A stretch of 64,000 nucleotides of DNA from Sphingosinicella sp. (GTDB lineage Bacteria; Pseudomonadota; Alphaproteobacteria; Sphingomonadales; Sphingomonadaceae), in the NCBI RefSeq assembly GCF_013911755.1, contig NZ_JACESP010000010.1, forward strand, positions 49,704-113,703. Direction: 5' to 3'. The notes under the pieces are model-generated. The model searched no databases, was not told where the DNA came from, and saw nothing but the letters and a program-made list of their open reading frames with translations. Shown here in pieces: positions 58,233-64,000 of this stretch (the first letter of the stretch is position 1; each line of letters opens with the position of its first letter). The position numbers and the translations under genes are program-made.

Positions 58233-59573
58233 GTGTCCAACCTTGGCCTTCGCATCATCGCCATCCTGCTGTCGGGGTTCGTGATCATCCAGCTGCTGCT
58301 GGTGACGGTGACCGCGCTGCCGACGCGCGGCGATGATCGGCGGCCTTACAATCTCCCCCGCCCCGCCGATGTGCGCGTGCTCGCCGAAACGCTGGAAGCT
58401 GCCCCGCCCGCACGGCGTGCGGAGCTGCTCGATGTGTTCAACGGCTCGCTTTACACGCTGAGGCTCGCGCCCGGTATCCCCGCCGGCTTCGAAGGCGGCC
58501 TCCCGGAACTGCGCGCAAGTTACGCGGCAGCGCTGCCGGACCGCACGGTGACGCTCACGTCGCGCCGCCCGCTGATCGGCCGCGCACTTCGGGAGCAGCC
58601 ATGGGCGGGGCGCCTGTTCGCGCCGGTGCAATTAACGGTCGGCCTCAAGAGCGGCGAAACGCTCGTCATCGAAAGCCGCCCCTCATCGGTCGTCCGCACC
58701 TATCTGCGCCGGCGCGCACTAATGGGCGCGCTTGGCGGCTTGCTGCTGCTCGCGATCCTCACGGCCGCGGTACGCCGCGCGACGAAACCGCTCGTTCGCC
58801 TCTCCGCCGGGGTCCGCCGCTTCGGCAGCGAACTCGATGCGCCCGACGTGCCCGTGGAAGGCGCGCGCGAGATGCGCGAGCTCGCAAGCGCCTACAACGA
58901 CATGAAGCGGCGCATCGCCGACCTTGTCGGCGAACGCACGCGCATCCTCGCCGCCGTGGCGCACGACATGCGCACCTACATCACGCGGCTGCGGCTGCGC
59001 GCCGACTTCATCGACGATCCCGAACAGCGCCGGAAGGCCGCCTCCGACCTTCAGGAAATGTCTGCGATGCTCGACGACACGCTGCTTTTCGCGCGGCAGG
59101 ACGCGAGCAACGGCCCCGAGCCCATGCATCTCGATATCGATGCGGAGATCGAGGCGGTCGTCGCGGTACGCCGCGAAATGGAGGAGACCGTCTGGTTCGA
59201 CGCGGGCGCGAAAGGCGCAGCCGTGCGCCTGTCGCCGCTCGCGCTGCGGCGCATCCTCGCCAATCTCATCGACAACGGCCTGCGCCACGGCACGGCGGTT
59301 TCGCTCAGCACGACGCGCGAGGGTGAAACGGTCGAAATCCGTGTCTCCGACAACGGCCCCGGCGTGCCTTCGGCCGCGCTCGCCCGGCTCGGCGAGCCGT
59401 TCGGACGGCTCGACCCCTCGCGCGACCGCACGACGGGCGGCGTCGGGCTTGGGCTTGCCATCGTACGCGCGCTCGCCGAGCGGAGCGGCGGCACCGTCCG
59501 CTTCGCCAATCAGGACGGCGGCGGCCTCCTCGCCTGTCTCAGCTTTCCCGCAGAGCCTCCAGCGCGCGGATAG
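58233..59573 (+). CDS. Sensor histidine kinase
   Basis: A 446-residue membrane kinase with N-terminal membrane segment (LGLRIIAILLSGFVIIQLLL), a periplasmic domain (about 35-155), a second membrane segment (ALMGALGGLLLLAILTAAVR) and a HAMP linker. The H-box is AAVAHDMRTYITRLRLRADF, with Tyr where most kinases have Pro after the Arg-Thr. The ATPase domain has N-box ILANLIDNGLRHG, SDNGPGVPSAAL (G1) and RTTGGVGLGLAIVRALAE (G2). It overlaps the convergent PadR gene by 35 bases. Confidence 0.94.
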   Translation: MSNLGLRIIAILLSGFVIIQLLLVTVTALPTRGDDRRPYNLPRPADVRVLAETLEAAPPARRAELLDVFNGSLYTLRLAPGIPAGFEGGLPELRASYAAALPDRTVTLTSRRPLIGRALREQPWAGRLFAPVQLTVGLKSGETLVIESRPSSVVRTYLRRRALMGALGGLLLLAILTAAVRRATKPLVRLSAGVRRFGSELDAPDVPVEGAREMRELASAYNDMKRRIADLVGERTRILAAVAHDMRTYITRLRLRADFIDDPEQRRKAASDLQEMSAMLDDTLLFARQDASNGPEPMHLDIDAEIEAVVAVRREMEETVWFDAGAKGAAVRLSPLALRRILANLIDNGLRHGTAVSLSTTREGETVEIRVSDNGPGVPSAALARLGEPFGRLDPSRDRTTGGVGLGLAIVRALAERSGGTVRFANQDGGGLLACLSFPAEPPARG

Positions 59574-60120
59574 TCTCGTCGCACCATTCGATCTGCGCAC
59601 GTGCGCCGCGAATGCCGAAATCGAGCGGCGCGAGCAGATAGATCAGCGTCCTGCTCGTCCGCCCTGCGCGGATCGCATCGTCGTAACCCGCGCGAAACGC
59701 CTCGAACGTGGCCAGCTCGTGCGCGAGCTGGCGCCGGTAGTCCGCAAGGTGCGCAATGCTCACTTCGGGCGCGACGTGGCGGCCGAAGAACAGCTTCAGC
59801 AGATATTCGTTGCGGATCCCCGCGCTTGAAACCGGCGCGGCGAGCCAGTCCTTCAAGGCGTCCCGACCGGTTTCGGTGATCGCGTACTTGCGGCTCTGGC
59901 GGCGTCCGCGGCCTTCCGCGCCCACGCATTCCACCAGCCCCTCGGCCTCCAGCTTCTGCAGGATCGGATAGATCTGGCCGAAGCTCTCGTTCCAGAAATA
60001 GCTGGTGCTGCGCCCGATCGCCTTCTTGATGTCGTAGCCCGAGCGCGGCCCGCCGGCGAGGAAGCCGAGCACGGCGAAAGCCGATCGGTTTTTGCCCAGG
60101 CGCTGTGCGGCATTGGTCAT
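59539..60120 (-). CDS. PadR family transcription regulator
   Basis: A 193-residue PadR regulator. The winged helix (about 12-80) contains FAVLGFLAGGPRSGYDIKKA, SFGQIYPILQKLEAEGLVE and RKYAITETGRDALKDWL. The C-terminal helical domain (Vir_act_alpha_C type) runs LLKLFFGRHVAPEVSIAHLA. It is divergent from ccoN across a 113-base gap holding an FNR box, and may respond to a small molecule; its target is unknown. Confidence 0.9.
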   Translation of the reverse strand: MTNAAQRLGKNRSAFAVLGFLAGGPRSGYDIKKAIGRSTSYFWNESFGQIYPILQKLEAEGLVECVGAEGRGRRQSRKYAITETGRDALKDWLAAPVSSAGIRNEYLLKLFFGRHVAPEVSIAHLADYRRQLAHELATFEAFRAGYDDAIRAGRTSRTLIYLLAPLDFGIRGARAQIEWCDETIRALEALRES

Positions 60121-60143
60121 CGTTGCGGGGCGTCTCCCGTTAT

Positions 60144-60157
60144 TTGACGCAGGTCAA
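60144..60157 (+). promoter_or_regulatory. FNR/FixK-type box before ccoN
   Basis: TTGACGCAGGTCAA is a near-perfect FNR/FixK palindrome (TTGAY-N4-RTCAA), 76 bases before the ccoN start. A site centred 41.5 bases upstream of a start point near 60192 would be activating. The FNR protein at 11.7 kb is the obvious candidate. Confidence 0.8.
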
Positions 60158-60233
60158 GGTCTGGTGAGCAGAACGGCTCCATGTCAGCCTCAGAAACTGC
60201 GGCATTATGCCGACCAAACGGCGGGGACCGGTT

Positions 60234-61889
60234 ATGGAATCACTCACATTCAAGGCCTTCGGCTGGCTGGGGGCGGCATTGATTGCGATCATCGCAATCG
60301 CGCTTTCGGCCGATCAGGGATTTGCGATCCACATGGCGATCGTCGCGGCCGCGGCACTGCTTGCGCTCGCCGCGACGCTCTCGGGCGCGGACTACACCGT
60401 CGCGCGCGGCATCCTCAAGGCGCCGGCCGACACCGGCCACTATGATGACGATCCCGTCCGCTGGGGCGTGATCGCGACGGTTTTCTGGGGCGTGGTCGGC
60501 TTCCTCGCCGGCCTGTTCATCGCGCTCCAGCTGGCCTTCCCGGTCCTCAACCTCGGCTTTGAATACACCACGTTCGGCCGGCTGCGGCCGCTGCACACAT
60601 CGGCGGTGATTTTCGCATTCGGCGGCAACGCGCTCATTGCGACGAGCTTCTACGTCGTGCAGCGTACGTGCCGCGCTCGTCTTGCGCTGCCCGGCCTCGC
60701 CCGCTTCGTGTTCTGGGGCTACCAGCTCTTCATCGTGCTCGCCGCCACCGGCTACGTGCTCGGCATCACCGAGGCGCGCGAGTATGCCGAACCCGAATGG
60801 TACGTCGACATCTGGCTCACCATCGTCTGGGTCGCGTATCTCGCGGTTTTCGTCGGCACGCTCCTGAAGCGCCGCGAGCCGCACATCTACGTGGCGAACT
60901 GGTTCTACCTGTCCTTCATCATCACCATCGCGATGTTGCACCTCGTCAACAACCTGTCGATGCCGGCCAGCCTGCTCGGCTCCAAGAGCTACAGCGCCTT
61001 CGCGGGCGTGCAGGATGCGCTGACGCAGTGGTGGTACGGCCACAACGCGGTCGGCTTCTTCCTCACCGCCGGCTTCCTCGCGATGATGTATTACTTCGTA
61101 CCGAAGCAGGCCGAGCGGCCGGTCTATTCCTACCGGCTTTCCATCATCCACTTCTGGTCGCTGATTTTCCTCTACATCTGGGCGGGTCCGCACCATCTGC
61201 ACTACACGGCACTGCCCGACTGGGCGCAGACGCTCGGCATGGTCTTCTCGATCATGCTGTGGATGCCGAGCTGGGGCGGCATGATCAACGGCCTGATGAC
61301 GCTGAACGGCGCCTGGGACAAGATCCGCACCGACCCGATCATCCGCATGATGGTGATGGCGCTCGCCTTCTACGGCATGAGCACCTTCGAAGGGCCGATG
61401 CTCTCCATCAAGGCGGTGAACAGCCTGTCTCACTACACAGACTGGACCATCGGCCACGTTCACTCCGGCGCTCTGGGCTGGAACGGCATGATCACCTTCG
61501 CGGCGATCTACTACCTGACCCCGCGCCTTTGGAACCGCCAGCGGCTCTACTCGCTGCGCATGGTGAACTGGCACTTCTGGCTCGCGACGGTGGGCATCGT
61601 GCTCTACGCCGCGTCCATGTGGGTCGCGGGCATCATGCAGGGCCTGATGTGGCGCGAATATGGGGACGACGGCTACCTCGTGTACGCCTTCTCCGAGGTC
61701 ACCGCAGCGATGCTGCCGATGTACCTCATCCGCGCCGCCGGCGGCGTCCTCTACCTCGCCGGTGCGCTGGTCATGGTCTGGAACGTCTGGCTGACCATCG
61801 CCGGCAAGCTCCGCGCGGAGAAGCCGATGACCGAAACCCCGTATGACGCCGCGGCGGACCGTCCGCTCGCCCCGCAGCCCGCAGAGTAA
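60234..61889 (+). CDS. ccoN: cbb3-type cytochrome c oxidase subunit I
   Basis: The 551-residue catalytic subunit with about 14 membrane helices, carrying low-spin heme b, high-spin heme b3 and CuB for oxygen reduction at very low oxygen. Heme and copper ligands are in [40 protein letters not shown] and [20 protein letters not shown]; late histidines are in [13 protein letters not shown]. The ATG at 60234 is taken because [12 protein letters not shown] fits the family start. It leads ccoNOQP. Confidence 0.97.
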   Translation: MESLTFKAFGWLGAALIAIIAIALSADQGFAIHMAIVAAAALLALAATLSGADYTVARGILKAPADTGHYDDDPVRWGVIATVFWGVVGFLAGLFIALQLAFPVLNLGFEYTTFGRLRPLHTSAVIFAFGGNALIATSFYVVQRTCRARLALPGLARFVFWGYQLFIVLAATGYVLGITEAREYAEPEWYVDIWLTIVWVAYLAVFVGTLLKRREPHIYVANWFYLSFIITIAMLHLVNNLSMPASLLGSKSYSAFAGVQDALTQWWYGHNAVGFFLTAGFLAMMYYFVPKQAERPVYSYRLSIIHFWSLIFLYIWAGPHHLHYTALPDWAQTLGMVFSIMLWMPSWGGMINGLMTLNGAWDKIRTDPIIRMMVMALAFYGMSTFEGPMLSIKAVNSLSHYTDWTIGHVHSGALGWNGMITFAAIYYLTPRLWNRQRLYSLRMVNWHFWLATVGIVLYAASMWVAGIMQGLMWREYGDDGYLVYAFSEVTAAMLPMYLIRAAGGVLYLAGALVMVWNVWLTIAGKLRAEKPMTETPYDAAADRPLAPQPAE

Positions 61890-61900
61890 GGACGCGCGCA

Positions 61901-62635
61901 ATGGCATCCCGTTTCTTCGATCACAAACGTCTTGAAAAGAACGTCACCCTGCTCGGCGTCGCCGCGCTCGTCGTCGTCGCCATCGGCGGCATCGTGGAGA
62001 TCGCGCCGCTCTTCTGGATCGACTCCACGATCGAGAAGGTGGAGGGCGTGCGTCCCTACACGCCGCTCGAGCTCGCAGGCCGCAACATCTACATGCGCGA
62101 AGGCTGCTACAACTGCCACAGCCAGATGGTGCGCCCGTTCCGCGACGAGGTGGAGCGCTACGGCCACTACAGCCTCGCGGCGGAAAGCATGTACGATCAC
62201 CCGTTCCAGTGGGGCTCCAAGCGCACCGGTCCGGACCTCGCACGTGTCGGCGGCCGCTATTCGGACGAGTGGCACGTCCAGCACCTCACCGATCCGCGCT
62301 CGGTGGTGCCGGAATCGATCATGCCGCCCTACGCGTTCCTGAAGGATCGCCCGCTGAAGGCCGGCGACATGACGAAGCACCTCACCGCGCTCAGCCGCGT
62401 CGGCGTTCCCTACGATGCCGCTGCGATCAAGGCGGCGAACGACGATCTCAAGCTCCAGACGGACGAGTTCGGCGATCTCGAGGTCTTCCAGAAACGCTAC
62501 CCCAAGGCGCAGGTCCGCGACTTCGACGGCAATCCGAAGCAGCTCACCGAGATGGATGCGCTCGTCGCCTATCTCCAGATGCTCGGCACGCTCGTGGACT
62601 TCCAGGCCGCCGCACCGCAGGAGCAGCCACGATGA
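61901..62635 (+). CDS. ccoO: cbb3-type cytochrome c oxidase subunit II
   Basis: A 244-residue membrane-anchored mono-heme cytochrome c. N-terminal anchor [20 protein letters not shown], heme motif [20 protein letters not shown], and [20 protein letters not shown], then a Met ligand region. It passes electrons to CcoN. It overlaps the ccoQ start (ATGA). Confidence 0.97.
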   Translation: MASRFFDHKRLEKNVTLLGVAALVVVAIGGIVEIAPLFWIDSTIEKVEGVRPYTPLELAGRNIYMREGCYNCHSQMVRPFRDEVERYGHYSLAAESMYDHPFQWGSKRTGPDLARVGGRYSDEWHVQHLTDPRSVVPESIMPPYAFLKDRPLKAGDMTKHLTALSRVGVPYDAAAIKAANDDLKLQTDEFGDLEVFQKRYPKAQVRDFDGNPKQLTEMDALVAYLQMLGTLVDFQAAAPQEQPR

Positions 62636-62793
62636 GCTACGAGACGCTCCGTCATCTCGCCGACAGCTGGGGGCTCGTCTTCATGAGCGTGACATTCCTC
62701 ATCCTCGTCGGCTGGACCTTCCGCCCGAAGGCGCGGGAAGACCACCAGCGCGCCGCCAACATGATTTTCGATCAGGACGACCACAATGGCTGA
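62632..62793 (+). CDS. ccoQ: cbb3-type oxidase small subunit CcoQ
   Basis: A 53-residue single-pass membrane protein ([20 protein letters not shown] then [20 protein letters not shown]). It sits between ccoO and ccoP, overlapping both (ATGA with ccoO, 8 bases with ccoP). The size and the short basic/acidic tail fit CcoQ, which steadies the complex. Confidence 0.92.
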   Translation: MSYETLRHLADSWGLVFMSVTFLILVGWTFRPKAREDHQRAANMIFDQDDHNG

Positions 62794-63706
62794 GAACAAG
62801 CGCATCGACGAGCCGACCGGCACCGAAACCGTCGGCCACGAATGGGACGGCATCGAGGAACTCGACACGCCGCTTCCCCGCTGGTGGCTGTGGACCTTCT
62901 ACATCACGATCGTTTGGGCGCTGATCTATACGATCCTGTTCCCGGCCTGGCCGATGCTGGAACGCGCCACGGCGGGCGTGCTCGGCTGGTCGAGCCACGG
63001 CGAGCTCGACGCGCAGCTCGCCGCCGCAGACGCGAAGCTGCTGCCGATCCGCGAAGCGATCGGCCGCACGCCGGTGGAGAACATCCCCAATGATCCCAAG
63101 CTGCTGCAGGCTTCGATCGCCGGCGGACAATCGACCTTCAAGGTCTACTGCGTGCAGTGCCACGGCTCCGGCGCGGCAGGCGCGAAGGGCTATCCGAACC
63201 TCAACGACGACGACTGGCTGTGGGGCGGCGACATCAACGCCATCCACTACACGATCGAGCATGGCATCCGGAATCCCGAACACGACGAAACACGGCTGTC
63301 AGTGATGCCCGCGTTCGGACGCGACGGCATCCTGACGCCCGCGCAGATCAGCAACGTCGTCAGCTACGTCCAGCTCATCTCCGGGCAGGGCAAAGCCTCG
63401 AAGGCGACCGCGCGCGGCGCACAGATCTACGCCGAGAACTGCGTCTCGTGCCACGGCGCCGAAGGCAAGGGCGACCGTGCACAGGGCGCACCGAACCTCA
63501 CCGACGGAATCTGGCTCTACGGCGGCGACCGCGACACGCTCGTCGCGACCGTCACCAACAGCCGCCAGGGCGTGATGCCGCGCTGGGGCAACCGCCTCGA
63601 CCCGGCAGCCGTGAAGATGCTCGCCACCTACGTACATTCGCTGGGTGGCGGCGAAGCGCCTGTCGTCACCGCGGCCGCAGATGGAAGCGGCGATGTCACA
63701 CCCTGA
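62786..63706 (+). CDS. ccoP: cbb3-type cytochrome c oxidase subunit III (di-heme)
   Basis: A 306-residue membrane-anchored di-heme cytochrome c. The N-terminal WDGIEELDTPLPRWWLWTFY is the classic CcoP start, followed by a membrane helix. Heme motifs are YCVQCHGSGAAGAKGYPNL and NCVSCHGAEGKGDRAQGAPN. Met-ligand regions VMPAFG and GVMPRWGNRLDPA follow each. It overlaps ccoG (ATG at 63693). Confidence 0.97.
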   Translation: MAENKRIDEPTGTETVGHEWDGIEELDTPLPRWWLWTFYITIVWALIYTILFPAWPMLERATAGVLGWSSHGELDAQLAAADAKLLPIREAIGRTPVENIPNDPKLLQASIAGGQSTFKVYCVQCHGSGAAGAKGYPNLNDDDWLWGGDINAIHYTIEHGIRNPEHDETRLSVMPAFGRDGILTPAQISNVVSYVQLISGQGKASKATARGAQIYAENCVSCHGAEGKGDRAQGAPNLTDGIWLYGGDRDTLVATVTNSRQGVMPRWGNRLDPAAVKMLATYVHSLGGGEAPVVTAAADGSGDVTP

Positions 63707-64000
63707 AGAACTGAAGGGCCTCAAGCCCTCGCTCTACGAGGCCCGGAAGGGCGTCTATCCGAAAGCGGTGGACGGCACCTTCCGGCGCCTCAAATGGGCG
63801 ATCATGGCGATCACGCTGACGATCTACTACGTCACACCGTGGCTGCGCTGGGACCGGGGGCCCTACGCCCCCGACCAGGCCGTGCTCGTCGATCTCGCGC
63901 ACCGCCGCTTCTACATGTTCTCGATCGAGATCTGGCCGCACGAATTCTATTATGTCGCGGGCCTGCTCATCATGGCCGGCATCGGCCTGTTTCTCGTCAC
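63693..64000 (+). CDS. ccoG: cbb3 oxidase assembly protein CcoG (partial, cut by window edge)
   Basis: The first 102 residues of a membrane iron-sulfur protein needed for copper reduction and assembly of the oxidase. It begins SHPEELKGLKPSLYEARKGV and YPKAVDGTFRRLKWAIMAIT, then YYVTPWLRWDRGPYAPDQAV and LVDLAHRRFYMFSIEIWPHE, all typical of CcoG/RdxA. The iron-sulfur motifs lie beyond the window. It overlaps ccoP, so it belongs to the same transcript. Confidence 0.93.
   Translation, partial: MSHPEELKGLKPSLYEARKGVYPKAVDGTFRRLKWAIMAITLTIYYVTPWLRWDRGPYAPDQAVLVDLAHRRFYMFSIEIWPHEFYYVAGLLIMAGIGLFLV

Overview
The window is GC-rich, densely packed DNA from an alphaproteobacterium, most likely a sphingomonad (Sphingomonadales). 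The grounds are family content and order: fabD-fabG-acpP-fabF-mltG, a CpdR-type receiver beside an N-formylglutamate amidohydrolase, a SapC protein, a TonB-dependent receptor with an alkaline phosphatase, a PHA-granule-type small protein, a PEP-CTERM-like tail, and a 24-bp palindrome of a type I associate with sphingomonad intergenic regions. No plasmid or phage structural genes, rRNA, CRISPR array or replication origin were seen.

Layout: (1) 1-6.5 kb: rpmI-rplT-pheS (minus, pheS cut by the window edge), a LysE exporter, ogt, an AsmA protein, a histidinol-phosphatase-type enzyme, a GST and an orphan PEP-CTERM-like tail. (2) 6.5-20 kb: tRNA-Pro(CGG), an adrenodoxin-reductase-type flavoprotein, an overlapping DUF969-DUF979-DUF2891-cyclophilin operon, an FNR-type oxygen sensor, small envelope and VOC proteins, a PmtA-like methyltransferase, then the TonB receptor and alkaline phosphatase. 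(3) 19,985-28,572: an 8.6-kb AT-rich integrative element in tRNA-Val(GAC), bounded by 50-bp perfect direct repeats. It carries a tyrosine integrase, a serine recombinase, an SF2-like ATPase, a small HTH protein, two small exported proteins, and an unusual three-gene operon (GNAT-like, QueC-like PP-loop ATPase, GNAT-like). (4) 28.6-42.5 kb: housekeeping genes including type II fatty acid synthesis and rpsF-rpsR-rplI. (5) 42.5-53 kb: a peptide and D-glutamate catabolism cluster (two M19 dipeptidases, YkvI-type permease, DgcN, amidohydrolase, DgcA, S12 hydrolase) facing a divergent XRE-cupin regulator. (6) 53-64 kb: a DNA exonuclease-ligase pair, sterol-desaturase family protein, EF-hand protein, a two-component system, a PadR regulator and ccoNOQP-ccoG (cut by the right edge).

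How the parts connect: the FNR protein at 11.7 kb has the four cysteines expected of an oxygen-labile Fe-S sensor. FNR/FixK-type boxes lie just before its own gene and before ccoN, so it probably controls the cbb3 oxidase. In the 43-53 kb cluster, two promoters 4.5 kb apart share a 9-bp core and CCTGAT/ATCAGG or ATCCT/AGGAT half-sites, suggesting one regulator, probably the adjacent XRE-cupin protein. The S12 hydrolase and dipeptidases would release D-Glu-containing units and DgcN/DgcA would convert D-Glu to the L form.

The best candidate for something undescribed is the GNAT / PP-loop / GNAT operon on the tRNA-Val element. The PP-loop protein keeps SGGVDS and a four-cysteine zinc site like QueC but lies in no queuosine pathway here. 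It is flanked by two paralogues, only one of which keeps an acetyl-CoA-type RGKG loop.
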